From Acidovorax sp. Leaf78 (lineage in GTDB: Bacteria > Pseudomonadota > Gammaproteobacteria > Burkholderiales > Burkholderiaceae_C), in NCBI RefSeq assembly GCF_001422735.1, contig NZ_LMLZ01000021.1, positions 62,227 through 126,226 on the forward strand: 64,000 nt of DNA, in the 5' to 3' direction. Shown piece after piece: positions 17,134-25,967 of this stretch. The first letter of the stretch is position 1, and each line of letters starts with the position of its first letter. A program made the translations under genes and the position numbers. The notes beneath the pieces were generated by a model, which saw nothing but the letters and a program-made list of their open reading frames with translations, made no database searches and had not been told where the DNA came from.

Positions 17134-17750
17134 GCGGCGGGCTCCTTCAAGGTGAGGGGCAGGCCCGCGGTCATCAGCGTGACGCGGGGGCACACCTGGG
17201 CCACCTGCTGGTTGAGGGCGCCCAGCGCATCGACAAAAGCGCGCACCTCGCGGCCCAGGGGGATGACGCCCAGGCCGATCTCGTTGCCCACCAGGATGAC
17301 GGGGCCGGGGGATGCAGCGATTGCTCCTAAAAACATAGCTGCTTGCGCTTGCCAGTTGCGCGACAGGGCCTGTTTTTGCTCCAAATTCATGCTCTCGGCG
17401 TCCAAGGGCATCGTCCACTGGGTGAGCCACAGCGTGAGGCAGTCCACCACCAGCAGCGTGTGCGCGGTGCTGCGCTGCGCGATGGCGGACGCCACGTCGA
17501 GCGGCTCCTCCACCGTCACGAGGCCTGGCACGCGCTCGGCGCGGTCGCGCTGGTGGCGTGCGATGCGCTCGCGCATCTCGTCGTCCCAGGGCTGGCCGGT
17601 GGCGATCAGCACCGCGCGGTGGTCGGCGGACTGCGCCAGCCAGTCGCGCGCCAGCAGTTCGGCGCGGCGGGACTTGCCGCTTTTTTGGCCACCCAGGATG
17701 AGCTCGGTGGTGATGGCTTGCGAAGGGTGCGGTGCGGACATGGCCGTCAT
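17130..17750 (-). CDS. cobU: Adenosylcobinamide kinase / guanylyltransferase CobU (CobP)
   Basis: Bifunctional enzyme of 206 residues that phosphorylates adenosylcobinamide and forms GDP-cobinamide. P-loop GGQKSGKS is at 20-27; VDCLTLWLTQW and VGNEIGLGVIPLGREVRAFVD-type motifs (two adjacent blocks) follow the family. The ATG at 17750 overlaps the cobB stop by 4 bp; a second ATG at 17741 gives MSAPHP. An in-frame hairpin-repeat copy (about 17320-17390) encodes residues around 120-144, in a stretch (MNLEQKQALSRNWQAQAAMF) that looks like a lineage-specific insertion. Confidence 0.92.
   Translation of the reverse strand: MTAMSAPHPSQAITTELILGGQKSGKSRRAELLARDWLAQSADHRAVLIATGQPWDDEMRERIARHQRDRAERVPGLVTVEEPLDVASAIAQRSTAHTLLVVDCLTLWLTQWTMPLDAESMNLEQKQALSRNWQAQAAMFLGAIAASPGPVILVGNEIGLGVIPLGREVRAFVDALGALNQQVAQVCPRVTLMTAGLPLTLKEPAA
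17320..17390. repeat. Hairpin repeat family 1, copy B (inside cobU)
   Basis: Core AACATAGCTGCTTGCGCTTG followed by a diverged second arm. It is read in frame within cobU without a stop. Confidence 0.55.
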
Positions 17751-19126
17751 GATGCCTGCGCACCCAGCAGTTGGGCCACGGCCTCGGGGCTGGAGGGGAA
17801 CCAGGCGTGGAAGTAGCTGGCGTGGATGCTGCCCTGGTAGTAGAGCGCCTCGCCGACACCTGCCGCCACGGCCTCGCCGGATCGGGCCGTGCGCGCCACC
17901 ACCGGCGCTGTGCTGGCGGCGGTCGAATAGTGAAACGTGTGCCCGCGCAGCGTGTGCCGCCCGGCGACGGTCAGGTGCTGCGGCCCCAGCGCCGCCAGGC
18001 GCTTGTGCATGGTGACGTGGCCGGGCAGCAGGCCCCACAGTGGCGCCGTGGTGCCATCGGCCAGCGTGATGGCGTCGAACAGCGCCATCATGCCGCCGCA
18101 TTCGGCCCACAGCGGCTTGCCGGCCGCGACGTGCGCGCGCAGGCTGGCCCGCATGGCGGTGTTGGCGGCGATCTGCGCGGTGTGCAGCTCGGGGTAGCCG
18201 CCGGGCAGCCACACCGCGTCGCAGTCGGGCACGGCGGCATCGTGCAGCGGCGAGAAATGCACCACGCGCGCGCCCAGTTGCGCCAGCGTGTGCAGGTTGG
18301 CCTCGTAGATGAAGCAGAAGGCCGCATCGCGCGCCACGGCCACCGTGCGGCCTTGCAGCAGCAGCAGCGGCACCGCAGGCGGCTGCGCGGGGGGCGCAAA
18401 GTCCGTCACCCACCGCTGCAGGTCGGATGCCGTCATCTGCCCCAGCGGTGTCGCCGCCAGCGCGTCGGCCGCGGCGTCCAGCCGCTCCAGGCTGTCGGGC
18501 AGTTCGTGCGCGGCGATCAGGCCCAGGTGGCGCTCGGGCAGCAGCGCGCCGGGCTTGCCGGTGCCCGTGGTGGCCGCCGTTGCGCCGGGCTGCACGCGCA
18601 TCACCGCGCCCATCCAGTCGGCGTCATCGCGCAGGCCCTTGCGCAGCATGTCCGCATGGCGGGCGCTGCCCACGCGGTTGGCCAGCACGCCCGCCCAGCG
18701 CAGGCCCGGCCGGTAGTGCTGCAGGCCGAACGCCAGCGCGCCGAAGGTGCCCGCCATGGCCGATGCGTCGATGACGGCCAGCACCGGCAGGCCGAAGCGC
18801 TGGGCCAGGTCGGCCGCGCTCGGGTCGCCGTCGAACAGGCCCATCACCCCTTCGATCAGGATCAGGTCGGCCTCTTGCGCCGCGGCATGCAGGCGCTGCG
18901 CGCAGTCGTCCGCACCGTTCATCCACAGGTCCAGCTGGTGCACCGGCGCGCCACTGGCCAGGCGGTGCCAGTGGGGGTCCAGAAAGTCGGGCCCGCACTT
19001 GAAGACCCGCACCCGTCGGCCCCGGCGCGCATGCAGGCGCGCCAGGGCCGCGGTGACGGTGGTCTTGCCCTGGCCTGATGCAGGGGCGGCGATCAATATC
19101 GCCGGACAGCGTGCCGGGGTGACCAT
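17747..19126 (-). CDS. cobB: Cobyrinate / hydrogenobyrinate a,c-diamide synthase CobB
   Basis: Glutamine-dependent amidotransferase of 459 residues that amidates the a and c side chains before cobalt insertion. The N-terminal dethiobiotin-synthetase-like ATP domain has P-loop APASGQGKTT (14-23) and VFKCGPDFLDPHWH; the C-terminal class I glutaminase-like domain has nucleophile Cys343 in WAECGGMM. Its product is the substrate of CobN, so it supplies the chelatase encoded further downstream. It starts 43 bp after btuB and overlaps cobU by 4 bp. Confidence 0.94.
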   Translation of the reverse strand: MVTPARCPAILIAAPASGQGKTTVTAALARLHARRGRRVRVFKCGPDFLDPHWHRLASGAPVHQLDLWMNGADDCAQRLHAAAQEADLILIEGVMGLFDGDPSAADLAQRFGLPVLAVIDASAMAGTFGALAFGLQHYRPGLRWAGVLANRVGSARHADMLRKGLRDDADWMGAVMRVQPGATAATTGTGKPGALLPERHLGLIAAHELPDSLERLDAAADALAATPLGQMTASDLQRWVTDFAPPAQPPAVPLLLLQGRTVAVARDAAFCFIYEANLHTLAQLGARVVHFSPLHDAAVPDCDAVWLPGGYPELHTAQIAANTAMRASLRAHVAAGKPLWAECGGMMALFDAITLADGTTAPLWGLLPGHVTMHKRLAALGPQHLTVAGRHTLRGHTFHYSTAASTAPVVARTARSGEAVAAGVGEALYYQGSIHASYFHAWFPSSPEAVAQLLGAQAS

Positions 19127-19169
19127 TCTTCGGGCTTCTCTCTCTGCTCTCTCTCGTTGATGTTTGGGC

Positions 19170-21074
19170 TTACTGCGGCGCCCACTTCACGCCTACGTAC
19201 GCGGTGCGTCCGGCTGTGGCGTAGGTGCGAGCCAGCTCGTAGTGCTTGTCGCCCAGGTTGTCCACGCGCGCCACCAGCGTGAAGTCGCGGGCGATGCGGG
19301 TGCTGGCGTACAGGTTGACCAGCGTGTAGCCGCCCAGCACGTTGGTGTTGGCCACCGTGTCGAAGCGGCGGCCCGAGGCCTGCACCTCGGCGCCCACGGT
19401 CCAGCCCGCGAGCTGCGTGTCGGCGCCCAGCGTGCCGTGGCGCTTGGCGCGGCGGGCCAGTTGCTTGCCGGTGTCCAGGTCGCGCGGGTTCTGCAGGTCG
19501 AGCGAGCCGCGCAGCTGCACGCCGCCGAGCACACCTGCCAGGCGGTACGAGCCTGCAAAGGTCACGCCCTTGTACTCGGCGCGCGCGGTGTTCACGTAGC
19601 AGCCGAAGGGCGATGGGCACGGGCCGGGCGCGCCGAAGGAGATCAGGTCCTGCACGCGGTTGCGGTACACGGTGGCCGAGAAGCTGTTGCTGCCCTGCGC
19701 CCAGCGCAGGCCCACCTCGGCATTGCGGCTGCTTTCGGGCTTGAGCGAGCCCACGCCGTATTCGCTGAAGCGCTGGTACAGCGTGGGCGCGCGGAACGCC
19801 GTGCCCACCGACGCGGTGGCGCGCCACTGCGGCGCAAAGGTGTAGCCGTAAGCCAGGCTGCCGGTGCCCTTGCCGCCGAACTCGCTGTCGGAGTCATGGC
19901 GCACATTGGCCTGCAGCGTGTGGCCGCCGGCGGTGTAGCCGTAGCCCAGAGCGATGGCGTCCTGCGAGCGCGAGCGGTCGATGGGGGCGTTCTGGAGGTT
20001 GTCTTCGCGCCGCTCCAGCGCGGCGGTGACCAGGTGCGCGCCCTGGCGCCATTCGTTCTGGAACAGGTAGCCGCGCAGGTGCGTCTCGCTCAGGTACACC
20101 GAGGGCGTGGTTTCGTACGTGTCGCGCGAGTCGGTGACCTGCAGGCGTGTCTTGTATGCGCTGGTCCACTGCGCCTGCCAGGTCAGGCCCAGCGCGTGCA
20201 GTTGGTGCTGGTTGCGGTCGTCCTTGCCCAGGCCGTTGTCGTAGCCGCTGTCCAGGTCGTTGGCGAGCAGCGTGGCGTCCAGCCGGTGCGCGGCGTTGAT
20301 CTGCAGGCCCAGGCGCGCGTTGGCCGATGTGCTTTCGTATCCGTCGCGGTCGGGGTTTTGCGTGGCCACCGTGCGGGCGTTGAAGCCCTTGCTTTTCTCA
20401 CGCGCAATGCCGAGCGCGTAGTCGATGGTGCCGGTGGCGCCGCTGACGCCGGCTTCAATCTTGGTGGTGCTGCGGCTGCCCACGCCGATGCCCACGTAAG
20501 GCGCCACGCCGTTTTCACCGCGCTTGGTGAAGATCTGGATCACGCCGCCCATGGCGTCCGAGCCGTACACCGCGCCGGCCGGGCCGCGCAGCACTTCGAT
20601 GCGGTCGATCTGCGCGAGCGGAATCGCCTCCCACGCGGCGCCGCCGGTGGACTGCGAATCGATGCGCACGCCGTCGATGTACACCGCGGTGAAGCGGGAT
20701 TCCGCACCGCGCAAAAACACGCCCGTGGTCGTGCCCGGCCCGCCGTTGCGCGAGAACTCGATGCCCGGCACGCGCGCCAGCACATCGGCCAGGCCCGTGG
20801 CGCCGCTGGTCTCGATGGTGTCGCGGTCGATCACCGTCACATCGGCCACCAGGTCGGACAGCGGCTGCGGCGTGCGGGTGGCGGTCACCACCGTCTCGCT
20901 GAGCGACGGCGCGCGCAGGTTCTGCGCGATCTGCACCGGGCTGCCGGCCTCGCTGTTCGGCGCTTGCTGCACCTGGGCCTGCGCAGAACAGGCGGCCACA
21001 ACGGCCATGGCGGCCAGGGCCGGCTGCAGACACAGCGGCGCTGCAATGCGCGCACGAGGGGTACGGATTTTCAT
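19170..21074 (-). CDS. btuB: TonB-dependent vitamin B12 outer-membrane receptor BtuB
   Basis: Outer-membrane TonB-dependent receptor, 634 residues from the ATG at 21074. It has a signal peptide (MKIRTPRAR, hydrophobic core, CSAQAQ), a TonB-box-like SETVVTATR at about 59-67, a plug with LRGPAGAVYGSDAMGGVIQI, and a 22-strand barrel ending in an aromatic-containing C-terminus (YVGVKWAPQ). The open frame reaches 21365, but that extension is the riboswitch read as protein. The cobalamin riboswitch immediately upstream and the following btuFCD identify the ligand. Confidence 0.93.
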   Translation of the reverse strand: MKIRTPRARIAAPLCLQPALAAMAVVAACSAQAQVQQAPNSEAGSPVQIAQNLRAPSLSETVVTATRTPQPLSDLVADVTVIDRDTIETSGATGLADVLARVPGIEFSRNGGPGTTTGVFLRGAESRFTAVYIDGVRIDSQSTGGAAWEAIPLAQIDRIEVLRGPAGAVYGSDAMGGVIQIFTKRGENGVAPYVGIGVGSRSTTKIEAGVSGATGTIDYALGIAREKSKGFNARTVATQNPDRDGYESTSANARLGLQINAAHRLDATLLANDLDSGYDNGLGKDDRNQHQLHALGLTWQAQWTSAYKTRLQVTDSRDTYETTPSVYLSETHLRGYLFQNEWRQGAHLVTAALERREDNLQNAPIDRSRSQDAIALGYGYTAGGHTLQANVRHDSDSEFGGKGTGSLAYGYTFAPQWRATASVGTAFRAPTLYQRFSEYGVGSLKPESSRNAEVGLRWAQGSNSFSATVYRNRVQDLISFGAPGPCPSPFGCYVNTARAEYKGVTFAGSYRLAGVLGGVQLRGSLDLQNPRDLDTGKQLARRAKRHGTLGADTQLAGWTVGAEVQASGRRFDTVANTNVLGGYTLVNLYASTRIARDFTLVARVDNLGDKHYELARTYATAGRTAYVGVKWAPQ

Positions 21075-21169
21075 GGGGATCATCGTCAACAAACAAACCC
21101 GAGCCGGCCTCCCCGCCAGCAGATGGGTGATACGGCTGCGCTTTGCCCCAAAAAGGCGTGGGCGCAGCC
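21075..21169 (-). promoter_or_regulatory. btuB leader: expression platform candidate
   Basis: Between the aptamer and the btuB start lies a hairpin with an 8-bp stem, GGCTGCGC / GCGCAGCC (21134-21141 with 21162-21169) and a 20-base loop. No T-run follows, so control at translation is more likely than intrinsic termination. The rest of the leader shows no gene. Confidence 0.45.
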
Positions 21170-21372
21170 ACCGTGTTGGCCGGTATCCGGGCTGGCGGAA
21201 CGCCCTCCAACGCCTTCCCACACGCTTGTTCAAGGCGCACAGTGGCTTGTGATGGAGAGAGAATCGGGTGATTCGTCCGCTGACCGTTGCGGGGGCAGCG
21301 CAGGCTCGGCGTGCCATGCGTGGCACGCCTCCCTGCTTCCCGTTGAACTGCGGCATGTGAACCACACCGCGA
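21170..21372 (-). ncRNA. Cobalamin riboswitch aptamer
   Basis: Read on the minus strand, the conserved cobalamin-riboswitch elements occur in the right order. They are CGGGAAGCAGGG (near 21342-21331), the hallmark CCCCCGCAACGG with flanking GCTG and TCAGCGG (21300-21278), GCCACTG (21246-21240), GGGAAGGCG (21219-21211), and the B12 box AGCCCGGATACCGGCC (about 21194-21179). A peripheral hairpin GGCGTGCCACGCATGGCACGCC lies at about 21309-21330. It should bind adenosylcobalamin and repress btuB and, through the tight overlaps, cobB-cobU-btuFCD-cbiM. Confidence 0.93.
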
Positions 21373-21431
21373 GCACCAACCTCGGGATTTTACGGCCGAT
21401 TACAAACCGCCACCCTACAATCGGGGGCTCT

Positions 21432-21656
21432 ATGGCAACACCATCGACCACCGACCAGATCGCCGAACGCGTTGAACGCCTGCTGCTGCGCCACGCGGAA
21501 TTGCAGCGCACCAACGCGCTGCTGGCCGACCAGGTGGCAGCCCTCACGCAGGAGCGCGATTCGCTCAAGTCCCGCCTGTCTGCCGCGCGGGCCCGGGTGG
21601 ACGCCCTGCTGGAGCGCCTGCCCGCCGCAGCCCCCGCCACGAAAGAATCCGAATGA
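21432..21656 (+). CDS. ZapB-like small coiled-coil protein (TIGR02449 type)
   Basis: A 74-residue, mostly alpha-helical coiled-coil protein (IAERVERLLLRHAELQRTN... with heptad leucines) encoded directly before zapA, with a 4-bp ATGA overlap. Small coiled-coil proteins of this kind, in this position, are annotated as TIGR02449 or ZapB-like and are presumed to act with ZapA at the FtsZ ring. The assignment rests on position and coiled-coil pattern. It diverges from the btuB riboswitch transcript. Confidence 0.75.
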   Translation: MATPSTTDQIAERVERLLLRHAELQRTNALLADQVAALTQERDSLKSRLSAARARVDALLERLPAAAPATKESE

Positions 21657-22042
21657 AGCAAATCGAGGTGCAGATCCTGCAGCAAAGCTACCTGCTGACC
21701 TGCCCCGAAGGCCACGAAAGCCGCCTGCTGGACGCCGTGGAGCGCGTGGACACGGCCATGACCCGCATCCGCGATGCCGGCAAGGTGCGTGCCCGCGAGC
21801 GCATCGCCGTGCTGGCAGCCCTGAACCTCGCATTCGAGATCGCCGACCGCGAAGCGGCCGACCTGGCAGCCGCCACCGCCCGGCCCGCGGTGGACACCGC
21901 CCCCGCCCAGCCAGCGGCCACTGTCGCGGCGACGACAGCAGCCTCTTCCTCGGCCCCGCTGCCCGCCGCCGACGACCAGCGGCTGCAGTCGCTGGTGCAG
22001 CAACTGGACCACGTGCTGGGCGAAGACGGCCGGCTTCTCTGA
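21653..22042 (+). CDS. zapA: Cell division protein ZapA
   Basis: A 129-residue FtsZ-binding protein. Its N-terminal ZapA domain (KQIEVQILQQSYLLTCPEG, LLDAVERVDTAM) is followed by a helix containing RERIAVLAALNLAFE, then an Ala/Thr-rich linker and a short C-terminal helix ending in LDHVLGEDGRLL. It stabilises the Z ring. The overlap with the upstream coiled-coil gene and the 6S RNA gene downstream repeat the arrangement known from other proteobacteria. Confidence 0.9.
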   Translation: MKQIEVQILQQSYLLTCPEGHESRLLDAVERVDTAMTRIRDAGKVRARERIAVLAALNLAFEIADREAADLAAATARPAVDTAPAQPAATVAATTAASSSAPLPAADDQRLQSLVQQLDHVLGEDGRLL

Positions 22043-22180
22043 GCGACGGGGCCCGCCCACCTGCCCTGCATCCGGGCGCTGCCGAAGCTTTGCCGACCCT
22101 GCCATCCAGCGCACCGCGCACGGTGCATCGCCTTACGGTCTTTACAAAACCGTCTTTCAGCGCAGGGCCCTGGCAGCGCC

Positions 22181-22186
22181 TACAAT
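22181..22186 (+). promoter_or_regulatory. -10 element of the 6S RNA gene
   Basis: TACAAT five bases before the 5' end of the 6S RNA fits a sigma70-type -10 box. The -35 region is poorly defined (candidates TTTCAG near 22155 or TTTACA at 22141). Confidence 0.5.
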
Positions 22187-22190
22187 GGAC

Positions 22191-22367
22191 GTGTCTGCGA
22201 TGCCGCCGGGCTTTATATTTCCTTGAACCAATGCTCATTGAGCTCGGGCTTGGTACATCGTCCGGTGAGCGTGATCATCTCGCGTCAGATGAACCCAACA
22301 CTTGGCTGCCCTCGCCCACCTGAACCTCCGGTTCAGGATGAGGGTTCGGTGGCAATCGCAGACACCT
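22191..22367 (+). ncRNA. ssrS: 6S RNA
   Basis: About 176 nt directly downstream of zapA, the classic location of ssrS. The ends pair as GTGTCTGCGAT (22191-22201) with ATCGCAGACAC (22355-22365). A 3' hairpin CCTGAACC-TCC-GGTTCAGG corresponds to the CCTTGAACC/GGTTCAAGG element of enterobacterial 6S RNA, and the middle can form the open-promoter-like bubble. 6S RNA binds sigma70 RNA polymerase in stationary phase. No ygfA homologue follows; the next gene is a permease. Confidence 0.88.
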
Positions 22368-22467
22368 TATTCCCCATGCCCCTGTCACCCCGCCGCCCGG
22401 CTGCACCGCGGCGGCGACAGGGCGCAGGCTTGGCGGCCGTGCCGCCCTCACGCTTTCCTTTTGCGCC

Positions 22468-23283
22468 ATGCTGGACCCTCTTCTGATCGTTGAACTTGGT
22501 GTCCTGGGCCTGGCCACGGGCTTTCTCGCGGGCCTGCTGGGCATTGGCGGCGGAATGCTACTGGTGCCGTTCCTGACCTACATCCTCGGCGCGCGGCAGG
22601 TGTCGCCCGATCTGGCGGTGAAGATGGCGATCGCCACCTCCATGGCGACGATCATGTTCACGTCGATCTCGAGCGTGCGCGCCCACCACAAGCGCGGCGC
22701 GGTGCGCTGGGACATCGCCCGGCGCCTCGCCCCCGGCATCGTACTGGGGGGCTTCATCGCCAGCCTGGGCGTGTTCGCGCTGCTCAAGGGCTCGTTCCTG
22801 GCCATCTTCTTCGCGCTGTTCGTGAGCTTCTCGGCCACGCAGATGTTCCTGGACAAGAAGCCCGCCCCCACGCGCCAGATGCCGGGCGGCGCGGGCCAGG
22901 TGGCCGCGGGCGGCGTGATCGGCTTCCTGTCGGGCCTGGTGGGTGCCGGCGGCGGCTTTGTGAGCGTGCCCTTCATGACCTGGTGCAACGTGCCCATCCA
23001 CAATGCCGTGGCCACCAGCGCTGCGCTGGGTTTTCCGATCGCGCTGGCCAATGTGGTGGGCTATGCCATCAGCGGCCAAGCCGTGGAAGGCCTGCCCCCC
23101 GCATCGCTGGGCTACATCTGGCTGCCGGCCCTGGCCGTGATCGCCACCTGCAGCGTGCTCACGGCCCCGCTGGGCGCCAAGGCAGCGCACAACCTGCCCG
23201 TCAAGCAGCTCAAGCGCGTGTTCGCCACGCTGCTGTTCGGGCTGGCGGCTTACATGCTCTGGAAGGGGCTGGCCGCGTCCTGA
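22468..23283 (+). CDS. TSUP family permease (TauE/SafE type)
   Basis: Integral membrane protein of 271 residues with about eight helices in two repeats, each starting with a G-rich motif (AGLLGIGGGMLLVPFL near 22-37 and SGLVGAGGGFVSVPFM near 152-167), the mark of the TSUP/TauE-SafE superfamily. Members export or import small anions such as sulfite, sulfoacetate or organosulfonates; the substrate here is unknown. The ATG at 22468 has no clear ribosome site. It is probably transcribed independently of 6S RNA. Confidence 0.85.
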   Translation: MLDPLLIVELGVLGLATGFLAGLLGIGGGMLLVPFLTYILGARQVSPDLAVKMAIATSMATIMFTSISSVRAHHKRGAVRWDIARRLAPGIVLGGFIASLGVFALLKGSFLAIFFALFVSFSATQMFLDKKPAPTRQMPGGAGQVAAGGVIGFLSGLVGAGGGFVSVPFMTWCNVPIHNAVATSAALGFPIALANVVGYAISGQAVEGLPPASLGYIWLPALAVIATCSVLTAPLGAKAAHNLPVKQLKRVFATLLFGLAAYMLWKGLAAS

Positions 23284-23355
23284 CCGGGGCTGGGCTGACC
23301 GCCGGACGGCTGCGGGCTACGGCGCAGCGAGAGGGCTACCCGCGAGAGCAGGACG

Positions 23356-23420
23356 CTACCATATTGATAGCTGCTTGCGCTGATCCATCAAGCGGTAGCG
23401 GCATTTTTTGCATTGAATTC
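23356..23420. repeat. Hairpin repeat family 1, copy C (intergenic)
   Basis: Core TTGATAGCTGCTTGCGCT and second arm CAAGCGGTAGCGGCATTTTT. It lies between the convergent TSUP permease and GGDEF-EAL genes, where the hairpin plus T-run could also end transcription. Confidence 0.75.
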
Positions 23421-23522
23421 ATCTGCCGGACCTGGTTACAGGACCCGCATGCAACGGCGCAGTGGCACAGCGCAGCGACCGCACAGGCGCCCCGCGCGCA
23501 CTCTGCGCCCCCACGCCAACGC

Positions 23523-25967
23523 TCAGATCTGAAGTCCGTCGCGCCGGCCCTGCGCCTTGAGCGGCAGCGGCTTGCCCAGCATGGCGCGAAACTCCGGCGC
23601 CGGCAGGCCCGGTGCGCACAGAAACCCCTGGTAATGGTCGCACTGCATCTGCAGCAGCACGGCCTGCTGGGTTTCGGTCTCCACGCCCTCGGCCACCACC
23701 TCGATGTGCAGCGCACGGCCCATGCTGATGATGGCGCTCACGATGGCCCGGTCGCCATCGTCGTCGGGCAGGCCGCGCACGAAGGACTGGTCGATCTTGA
23801 GTTTGCTGATCGGCAGCTTCTTGAGGTACGCCAGGCTCGAATACCCCGTGCCGAAGTCATCGATGGCCAGGCCGATGCCCAGGCCCGCCAGCACGCGCAG
23901 GCGCTGCTCCATCTCCAGCGCGTCCTGCAGCAAGATGGTTTCGGTCAGCTCCAGCTCCAGCAGCGTGGGCGGCAGCTGGTGCACGGCCAGCAGGCGCGTG
24001 ATGCGGTCCACGAAGTCGGGCTGGCGGAACTCCAGCGCCGACACGTTCACCGAGATCACGATGGGCATGCCGCTATGCATCCACTGCGCGGCCTCGCGCA
24101 CAGCCTGCTCCATGACCCAGGCGCCCAGCGTCACGATGTAGCCCGACTCCTCGGCCAGCGGAATGAACTGCCCGGGCGACACCGCGCCGAATTCGGGGTC
24201 CGTCCAGCGGATCAGCGCCTCGGCCCCGGTGATGCGGCCGGTGGCCATGTTGACCTGCGGCTGGTAGTGCACGGCCATGCGGTCCTGCCCCAGCGCCTGG
24301 CGCATCGCGTGCTCCATCTGCATGCGCGAGAGCAGGTTGGCGTTCATCTGCGGCTGGTAGAAGCCGTAGCTGCCCCGGCCGCGCTCCTTGACGCGGTACA
24401 TGGCCGTGTCCGCCTGCTTGATGAGCTCGTCGAGCGTGGTGCCGTCCTGCGGGTACAGCGCCATGCCGATGCTGCACTGGATCGAAAAGCCCATGCCGTC
24501 GAGCATGAAGGGCTTGAGCATGTCGTCCAGGATGCGGCGGGCCACGCTCTCGGCCACCACCGCGTCGCCGCCGTGCAGGTAGATCACGAACTCGTCGCCC
24601 CCCAGCCGGCACAGCATGTCCGTCTGGCGCAGGCAGGCCTGCAGGCGCTCGGCCACCAGTTGCAGCACCCGGTCGCCGAACGGGTGGCCCAGCGAGTCGT
24701 TGATGATCTTGAAACGGTCCAGGTCCAGGAACAGGATGGCAAAGCCGGTGTCGCTCTGGCGCGCGCCCTGGATGGCCGTGTCCACCCGCTGCGACAGCAG
24801 CAGGCGGTTGGGCAGCCCGGTCAGCACGTCGCTGTAGGCCAGCTCTTCGATGCGCTTTTGCGCGGCGTGCTGCAGCGTCAAGTCGCGCATGAAGCCGATG
24901 CTCTGCACCAGCCGGCCTTCGTCGTCGCGCAGCGCCACCCACGACAGCTGCACCGCGCAGTACGCGCCGCTGTCACGGGGCAGCCACAGCTCGCCCTCCC
25001 AGAAGCCGTCGCGCGCCCAGCCCTCCAGCACCTGTTCCATGAAGGCGATATCGGTGCCGCCGCCGAACAGCGACGACGCCATGCAGCCTTCGAAGGACTT
25101 GGCCGACGGACCGACCAGGCGCTCGCACCCCGGGTTCATGCGCAGCACGCGGTGCTGGCTGTCGGCGATGAAGATCGCGTCCAGGCTGGACTCGAACACC
25201 CGGGCCGCCAGGCGCAGGCTGGCCTGGATCTCGGTCTGGCGGGTGATGTCGCGGTACGAATACACCCGGCCCACCGGACGGCCCTGGCTGAACTGCGGCA
25301 CCGAGCGCAGCTCCAGCACCACGCCGCTTTTCAGCGTGAGGATGTCGGTGCTCTCCTGCATGGGCTCGCGGGCAATGGCGGCCATGCGGTCGGTGTACGC
25401 CGCGGCGTCCTGCACCTGGGCGGCCATGTGCGCGTAGACCGCGGCATCGTCGCGCTCCAGCAGCAACTCCCGCGGAATGCCCCACAGCTGCGCCAGGCGC
25501 TGGTTGAACGCACGCACCTGGCCGTGCAGATTGCACACCAGCATGCCGTCGGCGGCCGAGTCGAGCGTGGCCCGCAGCTCGGACAGCAGGGTCTCCAGCT
25601 CACGCTCGGTAGCCGCCTGGATGCTGCGGTCCAGCATGGTCACCATGAAGATCGTGCCGCCATCGGGCCCGTTGGGCACACGGCTCACCTGCCGGTTCAC
25701 GGGCACCAGGCTGCCGTCGGCCCGCAAAAGGCTGGTGTGCGAATGGATGCCATCGGCCACCACCTGGGCGGGCTCGCCCCAGAAAGCGACGTCCTGCGGC
25801 GTGGATGCCAGGCCCAGCACCGACGTGCCCACCATCGCGGCCACCGGTGCGCCCGCCAGGCGTTCCGCGGCGGCGTTGGCACGCAGGATCAGCAGGGTGG
25901 ATTCATCGACCAGCCACACGGCTTCCTGCAAGCCGTCGAGCCAGCCGTGGGATTGCACGACCGTCAC
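23523..25967 (-). CDS. PAS-GGDEF-EAL cyclic di-GMP enzyme
   Basis: Predicted cytosolic 814-residue sensor enzyme with no membrane segments. It has PAS-like domains at about 8-115, 130-245 and 255-365, a GGDEF domain (motif RLGGDEF, GGDEF at 456-460) with an intact inhibitory site RQTD at 447-450, and an EAL domain (EAL at 583-585, ELTET and DDFGTGYSS, KIDQSFV, AEGVET motifs). Both catalytic domains keep their key residues, so it could be bifunctional; the intact I-site implies product feedback. It overlaps the HD-GYP gene by 4 bp. No haem or flavin ligand site in the PAS domains can be claimed by eye. Confidence 0.92.
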   Translation of the reverse strand: MTVVQSHGWLDGLQEAVWLVDESTLLILRANAAAERLAGAPVAAMVGTSVLGLASTPQDVAFWGEPAQVVADGIHSHTSLLRADGSLVPVNRQVSRVPNGPDGGTIFMVTMLDRSIQAATERELETLLSELRATLDSAADGMLVCNLHGQVRAFNQRLAQLWGIPRELLLERDDAAVYAHMAAQVQDAAAYTDRMAAIAREPMQESTDILTLKSGVVLELRSVPQFSQGRPVGRVYSYRDITRQTEIQASLRLAARVFESSLDAIFIADSQHRVLRMNPGCERLVGPSAKSFEGCMASSLFGGGTDIAFMEQVLEGWARDGFWEGELWLPRDSGAYCAVQLSWVALRDDEGRLVQSIGFMRDLTLQHAAQKRIEELAYSDVLTGLPNRLLLSQRVDTAIQGARQSDTGFAILFLDLDRFKIINDSLGHPFGDRVLQLVAERLQACLRQTDMLCRLGGDEFVIYLHGGDAVVAESVARRILDDMLKPFMLDGMGFSIQCSIGMALYPQDGTTLDELIKQADTAMYRVKERGRGSYGFYQPQMNANLLSRMQMEHAMRQALGQDRMAVHYQPQVNMATGRITGAEALIRWTDPEFGAVSPGQFIPLAEESGYIVTLGAWVMEQAVREAAQWMHSGMPIVISVNVSALEFRQPDFVDRITRLLAVHQLPPTLLELELTETILLQDALEMEQRLRVLAGLGIGLAIDDFGTGYSSLAYLKKLPISKLKIDQSFVRGLPDDDGDRAIVSAIISMGRALHIEVVAEGVETETQQAVLLQMQCDHYQGFLCAPGLPAPEFRAMLGKPLPLKAQGRRDGLQI

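Noticed and set aside
19164-21431. Long plus-strand frame over btuB, ending in the ZapB-like gene
   Set aside because: Only its last 75 codons are real. The rest is antisense to btuB and its riboswitch.
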